Of a stretch of DNA of 64,000 nt, positions 50,678 through 58,966 are shown piece after piece. Made by a program: the position numbers and the translations under genes. A model generated the notes under the pieces. The model searched no databases and was not told the DNA's origin. It saw nothing but the letters and a program-made list of their open reading frames with translations. The stretch is taken from NCBI RefSeq assembly GCF_016714275.1, contig NZ_JADJNP010000004.1, positions 310,001 to 374,000 of the forward strand, read 5' to 3'. Origin of the DNA: Tessaracoccus sp. Its GTDB lineage: Bacteria; Actinomycetota; Actinomycetes; Propionibacteriales; Propionibacteriaceae. The number at the start of each line of letters is the position of its first letter. The first letter of the stretch is position 1.

Positions 50678-51277
50678 TCAGGTATAGGCCGTCGCCAGAT
50701 GAAGCACTCGCGAGACCTGGCGAATGGCGGGGAGGAGGTGGGAGGCGGTCAACTCGTAGGTGTCCCAGGAGCGCCGGTACGGATCGATGACGTCATCGTC
50801 TTCGGCGTGGCCGGGTGCGGGCGCCATGCCTCGATACGAGGCGACGACATCGCAGGCGGCGCGGAGGCGATCTGATGGATCATTTCCGGCTTCGGCTGCG
50901 GCTGTGGCGAGCTCGGCATCGGTGGCCTCGGCCGCGAGGCGGGCGAACTCGCGGATCGTGAACGTCGATCGCATGCGTACCGGAGCCATCTCCAGCACTT
51001 GACGCCGATGATCCCGGGCCATCACGAGAATCAGGTCGGGGCTGCGCAGGAGGCCCTCGGTCAGTGCACGCGACCGGTGTGCGACGGCGGCGTCAGGGGA
51101 CACCCCCTCGCGGGTGGCCAAGCGCTGCGCATCGGTGGTCATCTGGCGTGCGCCGAGGTCGTAGGTCCCCGCGCTGTGGACCCGCCCGGGGAGGCCTGCC
51201 AGTTGCTGCGTCAGGAGCAACTCGGCCAGCGGGGACCGGCAGATGTTGCCCGTACACACTGTGAGGATCTCGAACAT
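50678..51277 (-). CDS. Low-molecular-weight protein tyrosine phosphatase
   Basis: This 199-residue protein begins MFEILTVCTGNICRSPLAE, which holds the Cys-x5-Arg-Ser phosphate loop (Cys8, Arg14), and later has DDVIDPYRRSWDTYE with the Asp-Pro general acid. It probably removes phosphate from the tyrosine-rich tail of the BY-kinase at 53428-54936, the usual kinase-phosphatase pair of exopolysaccharide loci. It is longer than the 150-residue norm because of an inserted helical region (around residues 110-150). Confidence 0.87.
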   Translation of the reverse strand: MFEILTVCTGNICRSPLAELLLTQQLAGLPGRVHSAGTYDLGARQMTTDAQRLATREGVSPDAAVAHRSRALTEGLLRSPDLILVMARDHRRQVLEMAPVRMRSTFTIREFARLAAEATDAELATAAAEAGNDPSDRLRAACDVVASYRGMAPAPGHAEDDDVIDPYRRSWDTYELTASHLLPAIRQVSRVLHLATAYT

Positions 51278-51302
51278 GCTTCCTCCGATCGTCGACCAGA
51301 TG

Positions 51303-52427
51303 CTACCGGGAAGAGGGGACGCGTGGCCGCCGGTGCAGCAGCGTGGCCGGTCGATGCCTGCCGCTCACGACGCCGAGGATGCGCTCCACCGGTCCCGTGC
51401 CGATCCAGCGCCACCAGGCCGCGGCGAAGATCCAGCACACGAGGACGAGGCCTACCTGAGCGAGCCACCCGCGGGGTTGCACTCGCCAGAATGCAACGCT
51501 TTCGGCCGCAGTCGGCTGTACCGAATAGAGGCCCATGAGGATGACGACATGCAGCACGTAGACGCTCAGGGACATGGTTCCCATCGCCGCAACGGCTCTC
51601 GCGGGCGGGACCGTCATACGTAGGACGCGGTCCGGGGCGAGGTCGGTCAATAGTACGATGGCCGCCAGCGCCCCGAGTGCAAGCGGCGCCTCTCGCCACG
51701 CCTCGACGTATCCGCCACGGAGGGAGTGACCTGGAAGATCCAGGGCTATCCACAGTTGCACCGCGAGGAAGCCGGCTACAGACACGGCGAGGAGGATGGT
51801 CATCGCGCCGCGTTGACGCAGGATGGTGCGTCCGATGACGATGCCGATGAGCGCCAGCGGCAGGAGCGTCAACGCCTGATAGCTGCGGCCGAGAACGATC
51901 CAGTCCAACATCGCTCGAACGGCCAGCGGGGAGTTGGGGCTGAGCATTGGGACGCCGTAGATCCGGCACCATGTCACCACGGCGGGTCCCACCACAAGGA
52001 AGGCTGTTCCCCAGGCGAGGAGCGGCCGCGTTCGCATGAAGAGGAACGGCAACATGGCGAGCATCGTCACGCCGAGGTGCGGGAGCACGACGGCGACGCC
52101 CGAGAACCGGAGATCGAGAAGGAGCCCGATCGCGATGAGGGCGCCGGCTCGGATCGCCGTCTGAACCCGATACCGGCGCTGTCGTGCTGTTGCGGCGCCC
52201 GGCGGCGCTGCGGTGACCGCCACCGTCACGCCGATGACGACGGCGAAGAGGGGCGCCGCGACATCGTTGAGCAGCGACTCCACCAGTCCGACCACCCGGG
52301 GCGCGGGCCGGAGGAAGGGAGCGGTGTGAGCGATGATCATCGCCGTCACCGCGAACCCGCGCGCGGCGTCGACGGCCAGGTAGCGCGACGCCACCGGGGA
52401 CTCGTCGCGGGTGACTGAGGAGGTCAT
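51303..52427 (-). CDS. Multi-pass acyltransferase-like membrane protein
   Basis: This 374-residue protein has about ten membrane segments and begins with YLAVDAARGFAVTAMIIAHT, the L-D-x-x-R-G...H pattern of acyltransferase-3, DUF1624 and DUF418-type membrane proteins. It may acylate surface glycans from acyl-CoA. It is the first gene of a three-gene minus-strand run with the LMW phosphatase (25-nt gap) and the nucleotidyltransferase. The ATG at 52427 was chosen because the family starts close to the first helix. Confidence 0.72.
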   Translation of the reverse strand: MTSSVTRDESPVASRYLAVDAARGFAVTAMIIAHTAPFLRPAPRVVGLVESLLNDVAAPLFAVVIGVTVAVTAAPPGAATARQRRYRVQTAIRAGALIAIGLLLDLRFSGVAVVLPHLGVTMLAMLPFLFMRTRPLLAWGTAFLVVGPAVVTWCRIYGVPMLSPNSPLAVRAMLDWIVLGRSYQALTLLPLALIGIVIGRTILRQRGAMTILLAVSVAGFLAVQLWIALDLPGHSLRGGYVEAWREAPLALGALAAIVLLTDLAPDRVLRMTVPPARAVAAMGTMSLSVYVLHVVILMGLYSVQPTAAESVAFWRVQPRGWLAQVGLVLVCWIFAAAWWRWIGTGPVERILGVVSGRHRPATLLHRRPRVPSSR

Positions 52428-52553
52428 GGTGCGTCCCTTGGTCGCGGTTCCTGTCCGCCGCGTTCGCGCGCCGGTGGCTGGCGGCAAAGCCTACGGACGC
52501 GCGCGACCATGAGGGCCTCGTCTCACGCGGAGCCCGCGCATCGACCCCCAACT

Positions 52554-52582
52554 TTGTTGCGGGGCGTTCGTGCTGCTAGGGT
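52554..52582 (+). promoter_or_regulatory. Possible promoter of the Tat-exported protein gene
   Basis: TTGTTG at 52554-52559 and TAGGGT at 52577-52582 are spaced by 17 nt. They lie about 95 nt upstream of the ATG at 52678. Both elements fit actinobacterial housekeeping promoters moderately well. Confidence 0.4.
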
Positions 52583-52677
52583 TCCAACTGAACGCCATCA
52601 TGTTACCCCCTGGTGGCAGGCTCGAGCTGGGTCGCGAGACGCGCCAACGTAGATTCGAATTGGGAAGGATATCCGTT

Positions 52678-53145
52678 ATGGATGAGATTCAGGAGAACCT
52701 GGAGCCGCAGGGCACCAGCCGTCGTACTGTCATGAAGGGTGCCGCCTGGGCCGCACCGGTCGTTGCTGTCGCAGCCGCCGTTCCGATGGCCGCCGCGAGC
52801 GTGGTGGAGCCGGAGGAAGCGGTCGGCGTGTTCGTCGGCGCTGGCAGCCAGGCGAACCTCGCGAATGCCGCGCGGATCACGCTTACTGGTCTGGACGCGA
52901 ATGGACTGGACGGGTTCTTCCCGGACGGCCAGACCTTCACCGTCGCTTCGACGTTCCCCTGGGATGACATTGTTATCGCCTCGATCACGGGCGGCACCAT
53001 CTCCGGTGGGATCATCACTCCCAATAGCGGAGCGACGAGTGTCGTTATCCTGTTCCGCTCTGCTACGCCGGGTACCTACACGGTGACGAGCAACGGTCCC
53101 GCCGGTGCGGGTGAGTCCGCGACGGGTCGCATGGGCCCCGCCTAG
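52678..53145 (+). CDS. Small Tat-exported protein of unknown function
   Basis: This 155-residue protein has a twin-arginine signal: TSRRTVMKGAAWAAPVVAVA (Arg15-Arg16) with a likely cleavage near residue 40 after an Ala-rich stretch. The mature part is about 115 residues, rich in Gly, Ser, Thr and Ala, and predicted beta-strand, with no cysteines. It is not a family I recognise. AAGGAT lies just upstream of the ATG. It has its own promoter candidate and a strong terminator, so it is a separate unit inside the exopolysaccharide locus, between the acyltransferase operon and the BY-kinase gene. Confidence 0.75.
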   Translation: MDEIQENLEPQGTSRRTVMKGAAWAAPVVAVAAAVPMAAASVVEPEEAVGVFVGAGSQANLANAARITLTGLDANGLDGFFPDGQTFTVASTFPWDDIVIASITGGTISGGIITPNSGATSVVILFRSATPGTYTVTSNGPAGAGESATGRMGPA

Positions 53146-53213
53146 TCTGAACGTAGCTTCGTCTCGTGACGGATAGCTTCACCTGCTGATGCACGGCGAC
53201 TTTCCATGTTGCG

Positions 53214-53251
53214 AATGAGGGGGCAGGATCTCTTGATCCTGCCCCCTCATT
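53214..53251. terminator. Perfect 17-bp hairpin terminator
   Basis: Arms 53214-53230 and 53235-53251 pair perfectly around a TCTT loop. It lies 68 nt after the stop of the Tat-exported protein gene. The stem is GC-rich (AGGGGGCAGG core) and the run after it lacks a T-tract. Beyond it, up to the BY-kinase start at 53428, I see only a ribosome-binding site (GGGGGAAAG). Confidence 0.8.
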
Positions 53252-53427
53252 GCGCGCGAGGTGAGACTTCATGGTGGCGGACCCGACAGGCTTCAGGCCC
53301 GCCTCAAGTTGCTGCGCTAGGGCGTGTGTCGGGCAAGGTGCCCGCTCTTGCGCGCTCTGCGCGGTAGCTTCTGGCAATTGGCCGTGCTGATACCAACGAG
53401 GGCAATCTGCTCCGAAAAGGGGGAAAG

Positions 53428-54936
53428 ATGGAACTACGCGATTACCTGCGCATTGGGCGCGCCCATTGGCTCGGGATTGTTGCCATCGTTGCGCTGAGTG
53501 TTGGCGTTGCGCTGGCGTGGGCGCTCGTTCAGCCGCGTGTCTACACGGCTGACGCCAACGGTATCGTCGTGGCGGCCACGGACTCTCAAGACCGCACCTC
53601 CGGCATGGTGGGTAACAGTTTCGCCCTCTCGCGGGTGAAGTCATACGTGGAGCTAGGTAGCTGGCGCTCGGTGGCCGAACACGCCATCGCCGAGCTCGAA
53701 CTCAAGGACTCCCCTGAAGCTCTCGTGCGGCGGGTGACCGTGACCAACCCTGTCGATACCGTCGTCATCCAGGTCAAGGCGACCGGACCTACCCCGGAGA
53801 GCGCCCGAGATCTCGCAGCTGCGTGGGTGCGCGGGATGCAGGTCGAGATCAAGCGAATCGAGACGCCCGCCGACGGTGGAGACCCGCAGATGCGCCTCGA
53901 CGCCGCTGACTCGGCGCGGTTGCCCTTATCTCCCACGTCGCCGAACACCCGGCTCGCTCTGGCCATCGGTGCGATCATCGGTCTTGCCCTGGGTGCCGCC
54001 TATGCGTTCCTGCGCTACACCCTGGACCGCAGGGTCCGGTCTCCTGAGGCCGTGGAGAGCGAGACGGGCCTCACCGTCATCGGCACCATTCCGGACGAGA
54101 AGAGCTTTTCTCCGGAGCAGCGGCTGATCCCCTTCAGCGGAACAGGCCGATCCTCGGGCAAGAAGGGCGCCGACCTTCACGTGGTGTCCGAGGCCATGCG
54201 CGAGCTGCGCACCAACATCCAGTACCTGGACGTGGACAACCCGCCGCGGGCCTTCGTGGTGACCAGCGCCCTGCCCGGCGAGGGCAAGTCGACCACGGCC
54301 GCGAACCTGGCCATCACGCTCTCGGCCAGCGGCCAGCGTGTCGTGCTGATCGACGGCGACCTGCGTCGCCCCATGGTGGCGAAGGTGTTCGGCCTGCCGG
54401 GCGAGGTCGGGCTCACCGACGTGCTCGCGGGGCGCGCGGCCATCAAGGATGTCACCCAGCTCGTCGGACCGCACCGGAACCTCGTCGTCGTCGCCGCGGG
54501 AAAGCTCCCGCCGAACCCCAGCGAGCTGCTCGGGTCCAAGCGCATGCACGACCTGGTGGAGGACCTCGCCCGCCTCGCCTACGTCATCATCGACGCCCCG
54601 CCGCTCATCCCCGTGACGGACGCCGCGGTGCTGAGCCACAACACGGACGGCGCGATCCTGGTGACCACCGTCGGCAAGACCACCATCGACGCGCTGCAGA
54701 AGGCGCAGAGCAACCTGGATCGTGCCGGAGGACGCGCGCTCGGCGTGGTCCTCAACCGGGTGCCTCGCAAGGGCGCGGGGTCGGCCTACTACGGCTACCA
54801 GTACACCGGCGACTACTACCGTTCCTCCGGCGAGGAGCCCGTCCTTCCCGACGAGCAGCCTCTGCCGACGCCGGCCGCCTCGACGCCCGCCGCGTCGACC
54901 CAGGCGCAGCGGGCGCACACGCCCGACGTGTCCTGA
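53428..54936 (+). CDS. Wzz/BY-kinase: chain-length regulator fused to tyrosine autokinase
   Basis: This 502-residue protein has a Wzz domain between two membrane helices (residues 14-34 and 174-195) and a cytoplasmic CpsD-type kinase with Walker A LPGEGKSTTAAN (283-294), Walker A' VVLIDGDLRRP, Walker B VIIDAPPLI, and a tyrosine cluster (AYYGYQYTGDYY) in the tail. It sets polysaccharide chain length and phosphorylates itself on tyrosines. The first 240 residues use less GC-biased codons than the kinase part. GGGGGAAAG precedes the ATG. Confidence 0.9.
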   Translation: MELRDYLRIGRAHWLGIVAIVALSVGVALAWALVQPRVYTADANGIVVAATDSQDRTSGMVGNSFALSRVKSYVELGSWRSVAEHAIAELELKDSPEALVRRVTVTNPVDTVVIQVKATGPTPESARDLAAAWVRGMQVEIKRIETPADGGDPQMRLDAADSARLPLSPTSPNTRLALAIGAIIGLALGAAYAFLRYTLDRRVRSPEAVESETGLTVIGTIPDEKSFSPEQRLIPFSGTGRSSGKKGADLHVVSEAMRELRTNIQYLDVDNPPRAFVVTSALPGEGKSTTAANLAITLSASGQRVVLIDGDLRRPMVAKVFGLPGEVGLTDVLAGRAAIKDVTQLVGPHRNLVVVAAGKLPPNPSELLGSKRMHDLVEDLARLAYVIIDAPPLIPVTDAAVLSHNTDGAILVTTVGKTTIDALQKAQSNLDRAGGRALGVVLNRVPRKGAGSAYYGYQYTGDYYRSSGEEPVLPDEQPLPTPAASTPAASTQAQRAHTPDVS

Positions 54937-55017
54937 CCCGCATCTAGGGGAGTCCCCCTCCCGGGTGTGCCGGGCGATCCCCACGGCCTGAGGAGCGGTC
55001 GTTCAGGGCCGACGCGG

Positions 55018-56376
55018 TCAGGGGGCGACGCGCTCGGCGAGGGCCCTCGCCTCCAGCGATTCGAGGAAGGCCCGCACGTCGGTGTCCACCACGTCCGCGT
55101 CGACGCCCACCCTCCTGGCCACGGCCTCGACGAGGTGGGTGGCGGTGAGGCCTCGCGAGACGAACAGCACATCCCAGATCGTGGCCGCCGAGCTCTCCAT
55201 CGCGAAGGGGGTGGGATGCTGCAGGTCGGCCAGGGAGAGTGCGACGAAGCGGCTCCCCTCGCCGGTCACCGCGACGTCGTCGCGGATCCTCCAGGTCGGT
55301 TCGGTGACCAGTACCCGCTGCTCGACGAGGGCGTCGACGGCAGACGCGACGGCAGCCCGGACATCGACGCCCTCCGGAACCCCGTAGGCCTCGGCCGCGG
55401 CGGCCGTCTGTTCGTCGAGAGAGGCGCCGGAGGCGGTGCGCCACAGCGCCGGGCCGATCCCGGAGACGAGGCGGAAGGTGGAGCCGCCGTCCAACTCGGG
55501 CTGGAGGAGCGCGATGCGGTCAGGGTCGTTCAGCGGGACGGCGTCCAGGTGCGCTCCCCGGTACGTCCCGGGCGCGTCGGCGACGCGAGCGGCCGACGTC
55601 GTCGGCGCGGCGATCTGCACCGGCAGCGCATCCCGGAACAGCGGCTCGAGCGCCGCCGCGAGGGTACGCGCCTCGCGGTAGACGACCCTCCGCACGCCGC
55701 CCACGGCCACCGCGTGAGCGGCGATGGTCCGAAGCGGCGCGGGCATGTCCCCGAGATAACTGGTCTGGGCCACGAGCTCCGGGAGGGCGTCCCCGAGGTC
55801 GCAGTCCTCGACGACGGCGGCGTCGGGCCCGTCCGGGCGACGATCCAGCAGCACGATGGCGGCCAGCCGCAGGCGAGCCCCGGGAAGGGGAAGGAGGCCC
55901 AGCTCCTCGGGCGGGCACTGCTTCTTCACCCACTTCGAGTCCACGATCACCGACAGCGGCTTCCGGTACGGCACGACGGTTCCGTCCGCCTCGATGCCGA
56001 CCGTCTCGTCGGAGACATAGCCGTAGGCGGTGGCGAGGGTGCGGGCCGCGGTCGTCTTGCCCTGCCCGGACGGCCCGATCAGCGCGATCACCCGGCCCTC
56101 CTCGTCGGCGACGCCGGCGGCATGCATCATCCACAGTTGCCCGCGGCGCGCCTCGATCGCCGCCAGGGTCACCGACTGCGACAGCGAGGAGAGGCTCTCC
56201 GCCACCGGCCCCCTCGCCGGCGTGACCGTGAGATGCGCGACCGGGAGGGGATCGCCCAGCTGGGAGGCCGCCCCGGTCCACGCGCGCCTGATCTCCGCGC
56301 CGTGCTCGGCGGGCAGGTCGGCGTCGTCGATTCCGACGGCGCACCCCAGGGCGTTGATGAGGGGGAGGTCTGACAT
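55018..56376 (-). CDS. HPr-kinase-like ATPase fused to a PqqD-like domain
   Basis: This 452-residue protein has a central P-loop domain with ALIGPSGQGKTTAARTLATAYGY (Walker A at 101-108) followed by VSDETVGIE, an arrangement like HPr kinase/phosphorylase. Its last 85 or so residues (RFVALSLADLQHPTPFAMES, AATIWDVL, then a Val/Asp-rich helix) resemble PqqD peptide-chaperone domains. Separate HprK-related and PqqD-related proteins with a nucleotidyltransferase form the so-called HPr-rel-A set of other bacteria; here the first two appear to be fused. The substrate is unknown. It lies 8 nt after the meaB stop on the same strand. Confidence 0.72.
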   Translation of the reverse strand: MSDLPLINALGCAVGIDDADLPAEHGAEIRRAWTGAASQLGDPLPVAHLTVTPARGPVAESLSSLSQSVTLAAIEARRGQLWMMHAAGVADEEGRVIALIGPSGQGKTTAARTLATAYGYVSDETVGIEADGTVVPYRKPLSVIVDSKWVKKQCPPEELGLLPLPGARLRLAAIVLLDRRPDGPDAAVVEDCDLGDALPELVAQTSYLGDMPAPLRTIAAHAVAVGGVRRVVYREARTLAAALEPLFRDALPVQIAAPTTSAARVADAPGTYRGAHLDAVPLNDPDRIALLQPELDGGSTFRLVSGIGPALWRTASGASLDEQTAAAAEAYGVPEGVDVRAAVASAVDALVEQRVLVTEPTWRIRDDVAVTGEGSRFVALSLADLQHPTPFAMESSAATIWDVLFVSRGLTATHLVEAVARRVGVDADVVDTDVRAFLESLEARALAERVAP

Positions 56377-56384
56377 GCTCGCTC

Positions 56385-57404
56385 CTAGTTCGCGGGCTTC
56401 GCCCAGTGGAAGGTGGGGGTGGCGTCGGCGAACGCGCGCAGGATCGTCTCCGACCCCTCCATCGCGCTCAGCGACTCGTCGGCCAGCCGGGCCTCCACCG
56501 CCCTGACCGTCTCCCGCAGCTGGGGCGCGGTGCGCAGCGTCTCCATCAGCTCGTCGCGGACCAGGTTCCACAGCCAGTCGCGTTGCTGGTTCCTCCGCCG
56601 CTCGGAGAGGGTTCCCGTCGCCTCGAGGTCCGCCCGGTGCTTCGTGACGGCGTCCCAGACCTCGTCGAGGCCCTCGCCGGTGTAGCTGGAGCAGGTGAGG
56701 ACGGGGGCGCGGCGCTTGCTGTTGTCGGAGGTGATGAGCTTCATCGCGATGGCCAGCTCGCGGGCCGCGACCCGGGCGGCCTGGAGGTTGTCGCCGTCGG
56801 CCTTCGTGATGCCGATGACGTCGGCCAGCTCGAGGATGCCGCGCTTGATGCCCTGCAGCTGATCGCCGGTGCGGGCCACCTGAAGCATGAGGAACGTGTC
56901 CGTCATGCCGTGGACGGCGACCTCCGACTGTCCGACGCCGACCGTCTCGACCAGCACGACATCGAATCCGGCGGCCTCGAGCACCAGCATCGACTCGCGC
57001 GTGGCGCGGGCGACGCCGCCCAGGTGCCCCGCGGAGGGGGAGGGGCGGATGAACGCCTGATCGCTCGTGGCCAGCTCGCCCATGCGGGTGCGGTCGCCGA
57101 GGATGGAGCCGCCGGTGCGCGACGAACTGGGGTCGACGGCGAGGACGGCGACCCGGTGCCCGCGCTCCTCGATCAGCTTCTGCCCCATGGCGTTGATGAA
57201 CGTCGACTTGCCCGCCCCGGGGACGCCGGAGATGCCGACGCGGAACGCGTTGCCGGTGCGCGGTGCGAGGAGCTGCAGCAGCTCGTGGGCCTGCTCGCGA
57301 TGGGCGGGCTTCGTCGACTCCACCAGGGTGATGGCCCGCGCGATGTATCCGCGGTTGCCCGCCTCGATCCCGTCAACCAGTTCCGGCACGCTCAACCTAC
57401 GCAT
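56385..57404 (-). CDS. meaB: Methylmalonyl-CoA mutase-associated GTPase MeaB
   Basis: This 339-residue G3E GTPase has Walker A GVPGAGKST (residues 60-68), the switch region DPSSSRTGGSILGDRTRM, ETVGVGQSE and the base-recognition ITKADGDN. MeaB protects and repairs methylmalonyl-CoA mutase and gates its cobalamin. The ATG at 57404 was preferred to a GTG at 57413. It lies about 1.6 kb from mutB, separated by a deacetylase-like gene and a toxin-antitoxin remnant. Confidence 0.93.
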   Translation of the reverse strand: MRRLSVPELVDGIEAGNRGYIARAITLVESTKPAHREQAHELLQLLAPRTGNAFRVGISGVPGAGKSTFINAMGQKLIEERGHRVAVLAVDPSSSRTGGSILGDRTRMGELATSDQAFIRPSPSAGHLGGVARATRESMLVLEAAGFDVVLVETVGVGQSEVAVHGMTDTFLMLQVARTGDQLQGIKRGILELADVIGITKADGDNLQAARVAARELAIAMKLITSDNSKRRAPVLTCSSYTGEGLDEVWDAVTKHRADLEATGTLSERRRNQQRDWLWNLVRDELMETLRTAPQLRETVRAVEARLADESLSAMEGSETILRAFADATPTFHWAKPAN

Positions 57405-57496
57405 GCGTCTCACCCTATCGTTCGGGGGCGTGCCCCCTGGCCGCCGGGTCCGTCCGCGGGTAGGTTTCCTGTAACACCACTGGGAGGGGTCTTTTC

Positions 57497-58183
57497 ATGC
57501 GCGTGCCACGCTTCGCCGCCGTCTTTCTCTTCGCGTTCAGCCTGGTCGTCGCCTCCGGGGTCGCGACGGCGCCCGCGCAGGCCGCCGGCTACTCGATCAG
57601 CCGCGGGCCGAACACGTCGAACAAGGTGATCCTGACGTTCGACGACTGCCCGAAGTCGCTGTCGTCGTTCAAGAAGACCGTCAAGGCGTTCAGCGACATG
57701 GGCGTCCGGGTCGCGCTGTTCCCGACGGGCAACTGCATCAAGGCCGGGAAGTTCGACGCGAAGTACGCCCGCAAGATGGGCCACTACGTGTTCAACCACT
57801 CGATCACGCACCCGGACCTGCGCACGCTCAGCTACGCGGGCGTCAAGAGGGAGCTCGGCAAGCCGGGCGTCGTCACCACCTACGGCCGCCCGCCGTACGG
57901 CGCCTACAACGCGACGACCAAGAGGGCCTATGCCGCGGTGGGCATGAAGATCTGGACCTGGACGGTCGACACCAACGACTGGCGCGGCAAGAGCAGCTCG
58001 CAGCTGGTCAGCTACGTCGTGAACAACGCCCGCAAGGGCGACACGGTCCTGATGCACATGCAGTGGAACGGCTTCAACAAGTCGACGGTGAAGAAGATCA
58101 AGAGCGGCTTGAGCAAGAAGGGCGTCAAGCTGTGCAAGAACACCGGCACGGTGAAGGCGAAGCCGTCGAAGATCAAGTGCTGA
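57497..58183 (+). CDS. Secreted polysaccharide deacetylase (NodB)-like protein
   Basis: This 228-residue protein has a signal peptide cleaved near residue 30 (PAQA|AG). The NodB motifs are TFDDCPKSL at 47-55, HSITH at 101-105 and RPPYG at 131-135, giving a possible metal site (Asp50, His101, His105). The usual TFDDGP glycine is a cysteine here, and the domain is shorter than usual. The C-terminal 50 residues are very Lys-rich. A role in trimming acetyl groups from peptidoglycan or exopolysaccharide is inference. Confidence 0.8.
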   Translation: MRVPRFAAVFLFAFSLVVASGVATAPAQAAGYSISRGPNTSNKVILTFDDCPKSLSSFKKTVKAFSDMGVRVALFPTGNCIKAGKFDAKYARKMGHYVFNHSITHPDLRTLSYAGVKRELGKPGVVTTYGRPPYGAYNATTKRAYAAVGMKIWTWTVDTNDWRGKSSSQLVSYVVNNARKGDTVLMHMQWNGFNKSTVKKIKSGLSKKGVKLCKNTGTVKAKPSKIKC

Positions 58184-58259
58184 TCGTGTGACCGTCGTGC
58201 GCAAACGACAGCCTATGGGTCGGGCGTTGTCGTAGCGATCCCTAGAGCCGAGAACCGGG

Positions 58260-58503
58260 GAACGGTGGGCCGCTTCGATGCCATGGGGTTCGACGGCCTG
58301 TCGAGGAAAGTCCCTCACGTTGAAGGTGAGAATCCCGACGGCGCCCGCATGGACCGCGGCTGCGAGCACATGGCGGTCCTTCGGATCGCAGTTCATCTGC
58401 TCGATCGCTGAAAGAGCCGTGCTTCGGCGAGCCACAGCAGAGTTGTGGCCAGCCGAATGGGTATGAGGGCGCAGGCGTCGAGCACCAGCGCGGGCGGGCT
58501 CAC
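58260..58503 (-). pseudogene. Broken PIN-domain (VapC-like) toxin gene
   Basis: From GTG 58503 the frame reads VLDACALIPIRLATTLLWLAE, the start of a PIN-domain ribonuclease, then stops at 58393-58395. From about 58433 the next frame reads DPKDRHVLAAAVHAGAVGIL and TFNVRDFPRQA, the end of a PIN domain. The middle of the protein (about 100 residues) is missing and the two halves are in different frames, so an internal deletion has destroyed the toxin. The start overlaps the antitoxin stop by 4 nt (GTGA), as in an intact VapBC pair. Confidence 0.7.
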
Positions 58504-58904
58504 CTCGTGCGCACGATCTGATCGGGCGGGGTGTCGACGCCGATGTCACGCGCAAGAGCCTCGAGCGCGGAGCGCCGTCTTGCCGCGGTTGCCGTGCGGT
58601 AACGCGCCAGCTCGGAGGCGGCGATGCGCCGATGAGTTCCCCCGCCTTCAGCGACCAGCTCACCCTTCTCAACGAGTCGAACGACCGTCATGCGGCTGAC
58701 TCCCAGCAGTTCCGCGACCTCCTGCGTGCTCAACAACTCATCTGCGGGAAGGATGACCGCATCCGGGCTCGACTCGAGAACGTCCACCACGCGGAAGAAG
58801 GCTCTGAATGCGGGCGAGGTCTTGCCCGCGTCGTGCATGCCGGCCAGTTCGATGAGCTGGTCACGCAGGCGCTCCGCTTGGTGGTGTGCGATTGCTCCGT
58901 GCAT
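58500..58904 (-). CDS. Excisionase-type HTH antitoxin of a VapBC-like pair
   Basis: This 134-residue protein ends with an HTH_17/excisionase-type DNA-binding domain (LLSTQEVAELLGVSRMTVVRLVEKGEL and HRRIAASELARYR). Antitoxins of this form precede PIN-domain toxins in actinobacteria, and the broken toxin gene follows with a 4-nt overlap. The frame is intact. The ATG at 58904 starts MHGAIAHHQAERL; a further upstream start would run through the 46-bp palindrome. Confidence 0.72.
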   Translation of the reverse strand: MHGAIAHHQAERLRDQLIELAGMHDAGKTSPAFRAFFRVVDVLESSPDAVILPADELLSTQEVAELLGVSRMTVVRLVEKGELVAEGGGTHRRIAASELARYRTATAARRRSALEALARDIGVDTPPDQIVRTR

Positions 58905-58966
58905 GGAGCCATTGTAGTAGAAAACGCCCAAAACGCACAGAGATGGTGCGCCTCCCGCCCCAACGT

